NCBI RefSeq assembly: GCF_000003605.2
Contig: NW_003128867.1
Coordinates: 9,151-68,203, forward strand
Source: Saccoglossus kowalevskii
Lineage: Eukaryota > Hemichordata > Enteropneusta > Harrimaniidae
DNA: 59,053 nucleotides
Direction: 5' to 3'
The translations under genes and the position numbers were made by a program. The first letter of the stretch is position 1. The number at the start of each line of letters is the position of its first letter. Under the pieces are notes generated by a model. That model had not been told where the DNA came from. It saw only the letters and a program-made list of their open reading frames with translations, and ran no database searches. Below, in pieces: positions 44,227 to 57,701 of this stretch.

Positions 44227-45056
44227 AACAATTTAGAAATCTAGAGTGAGAGTAGTTTCAATTAATTTGATAGATAGAGATAGATAGAGAGTAATTTGAT
44301 AGATTTCCCAGTTTCTCTAACTACACAAATTCAAAGAAGTCATATTTACACTGATGACAATTTATAATGTTTGTCTTTTATCGGATTCAACTCATCACCA
44401 AATCTCCTGTGCTATTTTTAACACCAAGACAAAAACAAATCTATAAGCTTCATTAAATTCATGCGTTCCCTTCAACTCGATCTATAACTTAATGCAGATT
44501 TCTTGTTAACTAGCACAATGCATCGAGCAGGATAGATTATTAACACTGTACATATGGTTTAAAGCAAGTATTGTGGCTTTTATTATATCATTTGACAACC
44601 AGCATCAATTAACGCTCCAGCAATTCACTTCAAGACAAACTAGATGAAACTAAATTTAATTCAAAATAAAGTGAATTAAATTAAAATGAATTGGATCAAA
44701 GAATGTATTGACAGTGTCTACGTTTTTCATTATGTAATCTGCCATTTATATATGATACAAGCTAGTGGCATGTTTTATTTTAAATTGGAGGGGGGGAGGG
44801 TTATGTAATGAGGGAATGCTTCTTTTTTTGAACAAAATCTGTTCAAGAAACAAGAAATCCATTCATTACTATGAAAAACATATTTATTATCCTCCAACTT
44901 CTTACTTTTGGTTTATTTACATAGTTGCTATGACAACACCTCAACATGATAAATGTACTAACATTATTTGTTTTTTAAAGCAACAATTGTGGTCAGGAGT
45001 CAAATTTATACGTTATCGTATATTTTATGTACTGTAGCATTTTCTCTACTAGGTCA

Positions 45057-45091
45057 ATTCTATTCTATTCTATTCTATTCTATTCTATTCT
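45057..45091. repeat. (TATTC)n microsatellite
   Basis: About seven perfect pentanucleotide units. Confidence 0.95.
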
Positions 45092-46636
45092 GATTTCAAA
45101 TTTGTGATGACTAGATTTCATACCTCAAATATCAATTAAAAATAAAAATCATCTAAATATTAGCCTTATTCATAAATGCATGTTACCATGGCAACAATTC
45201 ACAATTTTCCAGTTTATCAAAAAAAGCCATATTGAACAGTTTTTATCTCATCGTCATAGCAACCAGTAAACATCTTTCAAAACTACTTATATATGACCTT
45301 GCTTGTTAGGTAAGCGAAGCACAATAAATTTAATAAAACACCTTTCAGTTCCTATATTTCAATTTTCATATTTAACACACCATTATACTTATCGATGTCA
45401 ATGATCCCTAGGGCGTCATTTCCGTAAAGATCTATTGATCTAATGATATATTCACTCAAATTTCCTCACCTGTCTGTTCAGTGAGAAGTCGCCAGTTTAA
45501 GAGTAAATAGCTGCATTTTTTTGTTCTTGATTTGATACTTTTTGTCAATATACAACGAGTAAAATGTTAGGACAGCCACATATGAAGAAAAAAACTGTTA
45601 TCATATTCACTCTATTAGAAGCGCATCACGAACAGAAGCACACATAAACCAAAAATTACTTTTATTGCATGCAAAATCATTAAAAAATGAGCAAATATAA
45701 TAATTTTGGTTTTTAATTTTTGTTACGTTACAGTGATTTGGGTTCTTAACAAAAATCAAAAAACACAAATTATAGAAAATATATAAGCAAACTCAGAATT
45801 AGTGACCACCATAATAAACATGGATTTTAATTTTCCACATTTAGCATCAATCCGATTTTTTCTTACTTTCTACAATTTCCAGTATGATAATTTTCCTATT
45901 TTTTGCAAAATCTTTGATTCGCCAGTAATTATAAAAAAATACATGAAATAATGCAAGATATTGATCGGAAAAATGATGAACGGTCAAAGGACTGGTGCTG
46001 TTATAAAAGCTCCGTGTGAGATCATCACGCCGCAAAGGTCTTTTCTTTATTAATGACTTCAATTTTGTGTTCTGCGTTGATTCTCACACTTGGGAGGTTC
46101 ACCCCACAAAGATGACATCGACTTATATAAATTTAGATAATTAGAAGAAATAAAATTTCATATTGTACTCTTTCTATGCCACAAATATTTTCAACTAAAT
46201 TATATTTTTTTTCCCTTGCTGATTCTAAAATAAATCTAGCCCTTATCCAAACTGTTGCAAGCTAGACATAATGATAATGTTTGTTTGTATGCAAGTTACT
46301 CCACTGAAGTTTATATATACCGATACTTCACAAGTAGCAGATTTAAGAAATTTAAAAAAACAATCATCAGAAAATTTGCATAACCTCATAACTGGCTATT
46401 TTATCAAGATGAATGTATAGGTTATTTTGTTAGGTGAATTTTATAGCTTAATAGTCTAGATTTGATTCAATTTGATTTGATTCATTAATTTACAATACAA
46501 TTAAGGCAATGAACAGTGTGCAAAACAGTCAGGGTGCTCAGACAAGTAGAACATTGCTGTATTATTTTGTCGCCTCTTTATTATGCCAAATTCTAGTTTA
46601 CCTTTCATGGATAATTGATCAGATTACGATGCCATT

Positions 46637-46882
46637 TCGAAGATTGGGACAAAAATAGCCAAATTTGTTTGTCTATGAGTAAAAACAGAAAATTGACCAA
46701 TAGTCTGTACTTTCCTTCTGAAAATTGGAACAAAAATAACCAAATTTTTTGAGTAAAAATTAAAAATTCACTCAAATTTTGTCTGTTGGCTCCAAAACTA
46801 GGGTTCATTTCCAGAAATATTGAAGAATGTGAGAAAAAAGTGCAGAAAAATTTGGGCGAGAAAGTTTGATGGTGAATAGGGC
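46637..46882 (-). mobile_element. Family D copy 4, with partial internal duplication
   Basis: This is a reverse-oriented copy. The GAAGATTGGGACAAAAATAG block occurs twice (46637 and about 46717 in diverged form), so either a partial second copy or an internal duplication is present. The right end is GTTTGATGGTGAATAGGG, a mutated terminus. Confidence 0.75.
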
Positions 46883-47334
46883 TATTGGTGCTTTCAAGTA
46901 CGATATGATTGAACAAATGAACTGCAGTAAACTTTAAATGTCACTTCTCAGTCACAAAGGAAACAACATACAATCCCAATCCCAATCAAGGTGAATTCTC
47001 AAGTTCAAGTCTTAAAGCTCAAAAAGTTCAAACACACCCCTATTCAAGTCCCCACATAAACACAATAATGCACACAAAAAACAAGATTTTTTGTTCAAAA
47101 CACGTTATTTCAAAGTCATTGTATAGTTTCCACAAAACGTTTGCTTTTCTGATAAAAGAGATAACTACATGGTGAAGTTTAATGAGTTGGTAACCATAGT
47201 AACCTGAATGAAAATAAAGGATTGATAATTCAATATTACATTCAAAAGTTGTTGATATATAGATGTCTAAAAATCACTAAATTAATAAAAGCAATTATTT
47301 TTACATATATTTTTTTTTCTAGTGAAGTGGGTGG

Positions 47335-48478
47335 TTTAACTGTTTGCCCACCAAATTCTTTTCCTAGTTTAAATTTGAATAAATTGTTTCACATTTTCTG
47401 TAACTTCCACCGAATTCAATTTTAATTTTTGATCAAACAGACAAACTGTGACATTACTTCTAGTTTTGATAAAAAATGTGACATTTTCAAAACACTACAC
47501 CTGGAAGAGAGCAGACTTTGAATGGAACTATTTCATGGATGGTTGTGAAGTTGACTTTGGCACTCAAAGGGTTAATGATATGTAAATTACCTAATTAATA
47601 TGCACATACGATATATAGAACTATTTTGTGAATGGTGACAAAAGTTGACTTTGGCACTCAAAGGGTTAATGATATGTAAATTACCTAATTAATATGCACA
47701 TACGGTATATAGAACTATTTTGTGAATGGTGACAAAAGTTGACTTTGGTACTCAAAAGGTTAATGATATGCAAATTACCTAATTAATATGCACAGATGGT
47801 ATATAGAACTATTTCATGGATGGTTGTGAAGTTGACTTTGGCACTCAAAGGGTTAATGATATGCAAATTACCTAATTAATATGCACATACGGTATATAGA
47901 ACTATTTTGTGAATGGTGACAAAAGTTGACTTTGGTACTCAAAAGGTTAATGATGCAAATTACGTAATTAATATGCACAGATGGTATATAGAACTATTTT
48001 GTGAATGGTAACAAAAGTTGACTTTGGTACTCAAAGGTTAATGATATGCAAATTACGTACTTAATATGCACAGATGGTATATAGAACTATTTTGTGAATG
48101 GTGACAAAAGTTGACTTTGGTACTCAAAGGGTTAATGATATGCAAATTACGTAATTAATATGCACAGATGGTATATAGAACTATTTCATGGATGATTGTG
48201 AAGTTGACTTTGGTGCTCAAAAGGTTAATGATATGCAAATTACCTAATTAATATGCACAGACGGTATATAGAACTATTTTGTGAATGGTGACAAAAGTTG
48301 ACTTTGGTACTCAAAGGGTTAATGATATGCAAATTACCTAATTAATATGCACAGATGGTATATAGAACTATTTCATGGATGGTTGTGAAGTTGACTTTGG
48401 TGCTCAAAGGGTTAATGATATGCAAATTATCTAATTAATATGCACAGACGGTATATAGAACTATTTCATGGATGGTTG
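47335..48478. repeat. 93-bp tandem array growing out of a family F element
   Basis: The first 240 bp resemble the family F element at 38313. Its terminal part (GTTGACTTTGGCACTCAAAG, then GGTTAATGATATGCAAATTA) is then repeated ten times at about 93-bp spacing (GGTTAATGAT at about 47573, 47666, 47758, 47851 and so on to 48408). Two unit variants alternate irregularly: TTTCATGGATGGTTGTGAAG and TTTTGTGAATGGTGACAAAA. Units 3-10 carry a perfect ATGCAAAT octamer, and all carry a TAATTAAT or similar homeodomain-like site. Confidence 0.92.
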
Positions 48479-49039
48479 ATGCCAGAAAAAATTGTCCATC
48501 CATCCAACTGCTACAATTTTGTAAAGACAAAATTTCTGGAGACAGTGAAAGTAATATATTCTTATGGCGATGAATATTCATCTAGGGTCCTTAGAAACAG
48601 AGTCGCAGTGACATTTACTAGGTTCTAATGATGCGGCATCACAGAGACTTTCACAAATTTTTGTTCTCATGAATGCATTAACTCATTGCATGCTGACGCC
48701 GTATTTTCCCATTCATTTCAACTATCCATGAAGGCATTCATCAAGCCATGTGTTAAAAGCCAAAATTCCCAGCAGTAAAAATAACAGTTACCAGTAGTGA
48801 GCAATCACACAAATTACATGCTACTCTGGAAAGAAAACAACCAATGTAACTTAAGAAAATAAATGCTATATAAAGTACTGCGTGAATAATGACTGGATAA
48901 AAAGACCCTTATTTCACTAAGAACATGAAAAGTGAATAAGCCAACTCAAAAAAGTAACACTGTGACAGTTTAACCGAATAATAGCAGGTTTTATTTCTTT
49001 GATTTATTTTCAAAGCTATCACCAAAATTATTATCTCAG

Positions 49040-49260
49040 TACTGTAAAAAAAAAATATTTTCACTGACATTTAATTTCACTAATTAGATGTTTTGAGTTA
49101 TTTCATTGGGTTTTAATTTCATAAACTTAGCAGGGAAGCAATCAGTTCTATTGTAGATCAATACTTACATGAATTTAACTTACTCGTAATAGCAAATTTT
49201 ACTTATCAGCACAAAAAAAGTGAAATTAGAACCCAGTTAATAATTAATGTATTTACGGTA
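49040..49260. mobile_element. Diverged family C-like element
   Basis: It begins TACTGTAAAAAAAAAATATT and ends AATTAATGTATTTACGGTA. Internal TTGGGTTTTAATTTC and GAAATTAGAACCCAGTTAAT are an inverted pair like that of the copy at 26020, but the remaining sequence is diverged. Confidence 0.6.
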
Positions 49261-50530
49261 TTACCATGTACATTGTATTGTAACATTGTCCATTCAAATC
49301 CCTCTATAGGTTGTTTTTGAAAAAACACTGTTTTTTTTTGTAGAAAATAAAAATTTGCAAGGCCAATGTACCGTGTCAAATGTTGTGGTAAACTCAATAA
49401 AGCACCCGCTCCTCCATCATAGATTCAAGTAGAAAGGGGATCAAAAACATTCGTCATTCAAACGCTCAGATTTAAAAGAGCAATTCAGAATGTGGACGTG
49501 TTCCTACGTCAATTGGAACGACTAACGTATTAATGATTTTCACCATTATCAAGAATTTATTGATACGTCAATTGTTGTGTTCAATTTGACACTTCAGTAC
49601 GCAACGTACATGTAAGGCCCACTTAACAACGTAGCAGACTCCTTTCGCTGCATTCACCATCAATTCAAAACTGACCAACTCTAGTAGTGAGCTAACAGAA
49701 GACTTTTTTTTCACAATTGAAGCCTACCTCTGCATTGTATACCATTGTGTAAAGTGTGGGAATTTATCATGTAGAGAGCGCTGATTTAAAAAGATTAAAA
49801 ATTACAAGAAAGTTACAACATTTTCTCACTGTAATACCACTGTAAATATTTTCTGCTTCTCTCTTGTAAATATGTGTTTTTTGGGTTTTTTTTGGTAAAT
49901 ATAGTTATTATGTAATGAACCCAGTATAATTCTTTTATCGAAATTTGCTCTCTGCAGAACCCCCCCCCCAGAGTTTCTAATAGAGTACCCTTAACTGTGC
50001 CCTGTATCATTTTTTTAATGCAAATTACTGCACTTGTACCTGTCACAAATTATTATGTTTAAAATGGAAAGTATATGAGATAGAAAACATTTTTTTATTC
50101 GTTATTTGTGTTTTGACAGGTTGGTAATTGGATTTGTTAGTTATAATGGAGCAGTTTTTCTAATGGTTCGTCCCACAGGCAGATGTTTGTATAATTATCA
50201 CCGTGACAACATAGTAGTTCATGATGTCATCCTGTATCCATGGCAATGTAAGTATCGCCAGTAGAGCAAAGATAAGGTAAGAAAAGTTCAGCACTATGTG
50301 AAAAGAGGGAATGGCAAATTAAACTAATATATACCCTCCCCCCAATAAAAGTTATGACTCAACAATTACAGAAAATGTATTACATATACATATACGTATC
50401 CTTAAAAAATAAGACAATCTTATAATATCCAACTCGCAAGAAAATACAAGAAAAATATAAGAAACAATTGAATTCCTTGTGAAGTATTTGAAGATAGATG
50501 TTGAATTATTTGTTTGTCACATAATATTTT

Positions 50531-50737
50531 TTTCTTATATTTTTCAGTATTTCTGGAAATAAACTCTAATTATGAGCCAACAGACAAAATTTGAGTCAAT
50601 ATTCAGTTTTTACTGAAAAAATTTGGCTATTTTTGTCCCAATTTTCTTAAGGAAAGTGCAGACTATATATAAACAGGACTACCCAGGTACTTTGTGAATT
50701 TTTGATGAAAAGAATGAACTGGTGGTGAAAAGGTTAA
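50531..50737 (+). mobile_element. Family D copy 5 (left end truncated)
   Basis: It contains TATTTCTGGAAATAAACTCT and AGGAAAGTGCAGACTATA and ends with the clean terminus CTGGTGGTGAAAAGGTTAA. The left inverted terminus is missing. Confidence 0.82.
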
Positions 50738-51381
50738 ATAACTTTATATATTAGTTCATCCATGCATCTAGGTAAGTTTTGAAAAGTGCTTTTCCATGTC
50801 CCCCCACCCCATGTTCCTAAATGGTCCATCCTTAGAATCAAATCAACTGATACTAAACTTGAACCTTGTTTCTTTTTGTCATTCTTATTTTTTTGATTAA
50901 AAAAAAAACTTTTATAATCTATCTGTAAAACAAATAATTTATCGACTTGGTTTTAATGGTATCTGACACAATACAGAACCATGACGTCAATTTCTTATCT
51001 AGTTCAATGATTCCTGGGACATAAATCATACTTCGTGAGAGAGCCTGATAATCCGTACTGAGCTACAACATTGACGCACACATACACTTACTCTGTCAAT
51101 CTCTGTGTGGTGAATTTCATGTACACAATAAACATTTGAAAGTTTGTATTTAAAAATTTTAACAAATGAATGACCTATAATATAATCCATTCAAGACAAT
51201 AATTTTTCCCACCAAAATTTTGATTCACATTATGCAAATAATTTTTGTATTTTTCAATAATTTAGTTGTAAATTTTTGACAAAATGTACTTAATTTCGCA
51301 TTTGTGATGCACCTTAATTAAAATTTTTAAAGACAAAATGACAGTCACCCTCTGTGCACACATGTTATTTTTTATAAAATG

Positions 51382-51606
51382 CACCTTTGCCCAGACTCGC
51401 CCAAATTTGTCTGCACTTTTTTCTTATGTATTCTTCAATATTTCTGGAAATGAATCCTAATTTTGGAGTCAACAGACAGAATTTGGGTAAACTGTCAGTT
51501 TTGACTAAAAAAATGTGGCTATTTTTGTTCCAATCTTCTGAAGAGATGTGTAGACTATACATTTGTGAATTTGTGATGAGAGAAGAACTGGTAGTAAAAA
51601 GGTTAA
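51382..51606 (+). mobile_element. Family D copy 6
   Basis: It begins CACCTTTGCCCAGACTCGCC and ends CTGGTAGTAAAAAGGTTAA. All internal blocks are present, including ATTTCTGGAAATGAATCCTA. Confidence 0.82.
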
Positions 51607-52946
51607 GCTATTGTCACATTTGAATCAAATCAAATGTTAGTAAATCAAATCAAATGTTAGTGAAAACATATGCATCAATGCAATATACTCCTGTATATTT
51701 TTATTGTCACAACCTGATAAAAAGTGTATGAAGAAGTATTTTAAATAGACATACATGTATCAAATACCTGCTTGGACAACAACTGGTGGTAGAATGTGAA
51801 AAATATTATAGTATCAGAGATCTTTGAATCTAGTATATCAACCGGAAAAACATTGACATATATTTTCTATATTCGATAAAGTTCTTCTTGATTGGAAAAA
51901 TCAAAAGAAATTGATAGTGGTTGTTTATATTGACAAAAAAAGTATAGTACATGTATAAATGTTTATAAAAAGACAAAAAAATATAAATGAATGTTCCACT
52001 CTGGCTTGTGATGTGGGCAACAGTTAATTTGCACTTAACGAAACATTACATCACATCAAGGTGCACCTTAAAGCTTTAGTCTGAGGGATTAACAACAAAT
52101 TTATCAACAGTTACTGGAATTTTATGTGACACAGCAAAAAGCATGAAGATCATTTTTTTTTATGCTATTCTGTATCAACAGTTAACACAAATCACTGCAG
52201 TCAGCACTATAATTTATTTGTATTGGTATTCACAAACAAAATCTTTGTGGTTCACAGATAGAACACAGTTCACAAGTGTCAATCTAAGTCCTAAGAATTG
52301 TGAATATTTAGTGGCACGAAACATTATTGTCTCAAGCTGTTATTATTACAGACTTCTCAATTTTTGAAATTTTTTTCAAACCATTACTTGCAGGAATATA
52401 TCCCCTAGTATGCAATTAAATGATAAACAGTTAATATGCACTATTATCAAATTCAGATTGAATTGTCACAGGCTACATATTGAAGCAGTCATGCAGAGAC
52501 AATCTACTGAAAACTAAATAATAGACGATGTGACAAATGTGATGTCGTTGAGGATGAGTTTATATATACATTTCATAACTAAATGCCAACTGTACATAAA
52601 TCAACGGGATCAATTACATTCCACGTTTCCACATGATAGTGAATTCCAGACAAGCTCAGGTGCATCATGGGTAATAATAACAACTAATGACTGGTACACT
52701 ATATATAGGCTGTTTTCAAAATTAGAAATAAACCGTTTCCAGCGTAGATCACTTAACACTTTTTTTTAAATTATTATTTTCATTTGTGTATTTTTTGTTG
52801 GAACATTATTGACCTTGAACCCACATATCTTGGTAACAATTTTCTCTAAGTCCACTCTAAGATTATGTAAATTATAAAAATATTGTTTACAGAATTTGCG
52901 ATTGGGTAATTTGACTGTTACAGAGACTAGTATATTTCACCAAAGA

Positions 52947-53122
52947 ACCACTGTGAAGGCCACTGTCTTCCTAGGACCACTGTGAAAGTCACTGACTCCC
53001 TAGAACCACTGTGAATGTCACTGACTCCCTAGGACTACTGTGAAAGTTAGCAACTCCCCAGGACCACTGTGAAAGTCACTGTCTAACTTGGACCACTGTG
53101 AAAGTCAGACTCTCTATGACCA
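52947..53122. repeat. ACCACTGTGAAAGTCACTG minisatellite
   Basis: Five to six units of roughly 33 bp carry ACCACTGTGAAAGTCACTG with CTCCCTAGG. Confidence 0.9.
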
Positions 53123-54505
53123 CAACTTCTGCAGAAAAAAATACAAACTATAAAATAATGCACTGTCAGTAAGGAGACATTCTTGGCATTCAAGTTTACA
53201 GTTTGGGTTAATAATTTTTCAAAAACAGTATAAAGTTTGTTATCAAGATAATGATAGCAAACTTTTTAATTTTTTCACATACAGGATCGGAAGACAGAAG
53301 CTGAAAAGTATAACACTGTAACCTCCTTATGAGACAAACATGCATATAAAATTTACACTTCTCCGTGTGCGGCAACAGCCATGTGACAATTATTTGACAA
53401 CAATGGCACAAATATAACCTCTTTGATAGCCTGACAACAATGATGACGTCCCTGTAATGCCAAAATACCTCATAACAATTATATGTCCCTTCTTTTCCTT
53501 CCACTCCAGTTAATGTGCAAGAAGAGATTATATTAAACGATATATGATATGAACGACCAATCAAGAAAAATACATGATAAGAATAACTCACATATTTTTT
53601 GGTTGATAGTAAAATTTGATCAGACCAGGGCTTATTTAAATTTAATTTGTCTATTTGATATTTGTCTTAATTTATAACTTATATCGACTGCTCCACAAAA
53701 AAATGCATGGTTGATTGAAATTTATACTGAAAAGTTGAAATGAAATAAAAGTTAATTCACACACAAACTTTGAAACGAGCAAATTGATATATGGAAAATT
53801 CAATTACACCCATCAATATCTAACCTAGAAATGTCAAATGAGCTCAAAATTGTTGGAAAAGAAAGAAAATCAATATAATTTACTAATACAGACAACTCAG
53901 AATCATCGTCCCATAGTTAGAAATAAATGATCAATCGAACTACGCAACCTTTGAGCAGGTACCTTGACATATATACATATATTAGACAAGCATAATTGGA
54001 GTGATGAAGACACATTCAAACAAACATCTGCATTCTGACCATGGGGGTGAACACATAAATCCTGGACATAATGTTTTATTATGCTACTATAATAAAAGAA
54101 GCATTTACACAAAAACGAACGACTGATGCGTTCAATGTGTCAGCACTGAAAGCGATGACAATATTTCATTCTATAAACTGTTTTATATTTCAAAATAAAT
54201 ATTTATTTGGGGGTGAAACAACAGAGGTTGAAATTATAAATCAAAGTTGTCTGTCCATTGGACAGGTTGAAGAATAAAAGTGCCTGTCCAAAACTGGTGA
54301 TTAAGCTGTTCCTAGCAAAATAACTTTAGATATAAATAGAAATAAAAATTACGATTACCACATTTGATTACTCAGAAAAAAATTTATATCTTTATTCACC
54401 TGTCCACAGGGACAGATAATTTTTACATTTACCTGTTGCAGCTAAAATATATCTAACAGGTGTGTTGGCCTTAATTTTAAATCCTAAGTGACATGTCAAA
54501 TTGTA

Positions 54506-54736
54506 ATCTTTTCTCTACCAGTTCCATCTTTTCATCACAAATTCACAAAGTTTATAGTCTGCCCTTTACTTCAGATGATTGGGACGAAAATGGCCAAATT
54601 TCTTGAGTAAAAACTGAAAATTTACTCAAATTTTTTCTGTTAACTCCAAAATTAGGGTTCATTTCCAGAAATATTGAAGAATATAAGAAAAGAGTGCAGA
54701 GAAATTTGGGCTTGAAAGTCTGGTGGTTGAAAAGAA
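54506..54736 (-). mobile_element. Family D copy 7
   Basis: This is a reverse-oriented copy with CATTTCCAGAAATATTGAAG and ending TCTGGTGGTTGAAAAG. Both termini are mutated but recognisable. Confidence 0.8.
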
Positions 54737-55570
54737 TCATAGTAAACATTAAGACCAGATTATAATAAATTATAATTGCAACTGCAAAAACCGTTAACAT
54801 GATAGGAAAGAACCATAACTACATGTATAATCAATGTCAACATTTTTATCACTATTATTTGATAAGCATTTAATCTCAAAATATCACCTGCATTGTTACT
54901 TTGATAAAGCTTATCGAAGGAATTTCAATTTTGACAACATAAATCCGAGCGATTACTCCCAAGGGTAGATCGACTCACCTGGGGTTGAACATAAAAAGGA
55001 TTTGTTACAAGTAGTACGTTTATTTTAACTGACAATCTACTTGACAATAAATTCTTATTTCGGTTGAACGGTTATAGATATACACACATGGCTGTAGTTC
55101 AGCATGAAGAAATACCGTTTAATCAGTTTTGAAATATAAAGCATTTTCATTTTAAAAAATTTCAAAGTTTTTGTTTAAACATATTAAGAATATGAAGAAG
55201 GAAAATATAAGAGATGATCTACAATTTTTCAACGACTTACATTATTCTTAAAGCCGAGGCACTTGAGACTACGTTCAATATGACATCTTCGTCTTAATAT
55301 GCCAACTTTTATTCGACACAATGCGACTCTAATATGTTGCTAGGATACCATCAAATATAACCGACCACACTTCTACTTTATTTTCGATTTATGTCAATCT
55401 GAAGTTGCAGTAGTAAAGTATCTGAGTTCAAATTCTGTCATTTCATTGTACAAGTGTTTTTTCGCGTGAAGGTGCACAAACCACCCTATCCAGGTCGTAC
55501 AATCACTCAGATTAGCTAAGCTTCGTTACAACACAAAATGAATCATTATATACTGGGTAATATACTTTTT

Positions 55571-55819
55571 TTAACCTTTTCACCATCGTTCCCTCTTTTC
55601 ATTACAAATTTACAAAATAGTCCCATTTATAGTCTGCATTTGCCTTCAGAAGATTGGGACAAATATAACCAAACTTTTTGAGTAAAAATTGAAAATTGAC
55701 TCAAATTTTGTCTGCTTGCTCCATGATTACGGTAGGGCTCATTTCCAAAAATATTGAAGAATATATGAGAAAAGTGCAGAAAAATTTGGGTGAGAAGGTC
55801 TGGTGTTGAAACCGTTATA
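55571..55819 (-). mobile_element. Family D copy 8
   Basis: This is a reverse-oriented copy, near full length. It begins TTAACCTTTTCACCATCG and ends TCTGGTGTTGAAACCGTTATAA. A family A element follows after only about 25 bp. Confidence 0.83.
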
Positions 55820-55843
55820 AAGAAATAATATGTGCATCTGACA

Positions 55844-56055
55844 TACTGTGGAATACTTTATTTTCGCTGGAATTAATTTTTGCTGAAAGGGCTTTTTGGG
55901 CGTTTTGCTTGGAAATTATTTTCACTGATTTTTGATGAGTTTAACGTGAAATATAGGAAAAAAAGTATATTCGCTGGATTTTATTTTCACGGAATCATCC
56001 CTTCAGCAAAAATAGCGAAAATAAATTCCAAGTGAAAATAAAGTATTCTACAGTA
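55844..56055. mobile_element. Family A inverted-repeat element
   Basis: This 212-bp copy runs from TACTGTGGAATACTTTATTT to AAATAAAGTATTCTACAGTA. It is very similar to the copy at 15813 along its whole length, so both are probably recent. Confidence 0.88.
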
Positions 56056-57560
56056 CTTTACAAGTTCAAAAACAGAAATACCATATTTTCGTTATTAGAA
56101 GCGCATCTCTTTTTAAAGCTCATATAGACCTAAAATCACTGTATAGTGAATCATGAAAATATTACTTATTTTGAAAATAGAAATATCTCTGTAATTTATG
56201 TAAGCACACTCACTATAAAAGAGCAAATATACTCACTTTAATAGCACTTTGAGATGCAAAGCAACAACGGCAAATATCATTTAATATAATTGAACATTTT
56301 CAAAGAAACATTTAATACAAAGTCATTTTGACACAAAATGTCTTGTATTTATCAGTTAAGGACTTGTTTTGATCATATGCTTCCTGATTTTTTTCGAAAA
56401 AAATTCCATGAGGCAGAAAAAAAAGCAGAACATTATAAATATATTTACACAATTTCTGAACTTTTCGCAAGGTGACGTTTATTCTGAATAAAGTTGACAG
56501 AATACGTCTTATCAAGATGACTTCATAAGATAAGATTATTGTGGGATTTCTATGACAATTGACAATGCCCATGAAACAATTAAAATCATGTTACAGGAAT
56601 ATTTTCTGTGGATAAATAGTTTTTGAAATTTACCTTTGCTGTAAGTTGCCATTATAAAAACGATTTCAGAAAAAAAATGTTAATACCGGATTAAACTGTA
56701 TTTGTACAACAGACATGTGACAGCATTCTCCTTCAGGTTACCCGTGGATATTGCCGTGACCCTTGGCCTGACCACTCGTTAAAAAGCAAACAAAGCATTA
56801 TAACTAAAGAAGAAAATTGTGCACCGAGTTGTACAAGGTTTCTATATAATCGTACCTGAGTGTATAATACAGCTATGTTTTTTTAGAAAGATACCTATAC
56901 AGGAAGCATGGAAATGCAATTAAATGCTGACATTATCACGTGAACACATAAAAGTGTTGGAGTGGACCGAAAATGACCAGATTTTACTGGGGCCATGTGT
57001 TTCCAGTACTGAATTCTACATATTAATTTTCTATTACTACAAACAAGTGAAAAATTAAATCTCTTTCACAATCTCAAATACTGTGAGGTTGACTTACATA
57101 TGTAGTGTATACCTACGTAAATTTTCTTCACCAAGAATCCAACAATAAAGAACATTACCTTTTTTTTATTATTGTGGGGCTGGGGCTATTATTAAGTATT
57201 TTTAACAGGTGTCTTGTTTGTATACGTTAAAATGCCTATGATTTTGTATCTTAGCAAAGTGTTGCCCCTCCACATACACAAAACACTGCTTCCCTGCATC
57301 ACATCAATTTGAAATGTCATCAATATACAGTGTCAATTTTTTTTTTTAAGATTACCATAATTATCATTATGATCTTTTTTATATATAATCAGTGTTTTTA
57401 TTAAGAGCAGCAATTAATCTCAACCCATAATTGTCATGTTTTAAAAGTTACTAATTCTTCCAGAAGCTTATCCGACTTTAGTTAATTATTGAATTAGTTC
57501 GAAATATGGTTTATATTCATGGACATAATGGTGAATCAAGAATTGATAAGGATAAGTATC

Positions 57561-57701
57561 GTAAAATCTGTATTAGAAGCCACATCCTAAATAGAAGTCG
57601 CACCCATTATCTTTAAATAAATGAGAACCCAAAATTCATCATTTCTCATATGTGCATTGTACCATTTTAAGAGAAGCCGCTTTTTTTAACACAGATTTTA
57701 C
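57561..57701. mobile_element. Family B inverted-repeat element, second copy
   Basis: It begins GTAAAATCTGTATTAGAAGC and ends AACACAGATTTTAC, a near-perfect inverted pair. The interior shares AGAACC-AAATTCATCATTTCTCAT and CATTGTACCATTT with the copy at 2218 but lacks about 35 bp. Confidence 0.8.

Noticed and set aside
45470-45530. Possible missing 5' exon on the minus strand with donor GTGAGG and phase 1
   Set aside because: Phase and donor fit, but the acceptor side has no pyrimidine tract, there is no start codon, and the peptide has no family similarity.
46605-54800. Recurring peptide similar to [18 protein letters not shown] in several ORFs (46605, 51387, 54552)
   Set aside because: These come from the same segment of family D elements. 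Similarity is explained by DNA-level repeat homology, the frames are broken in other copies, and no known domain is recognised.
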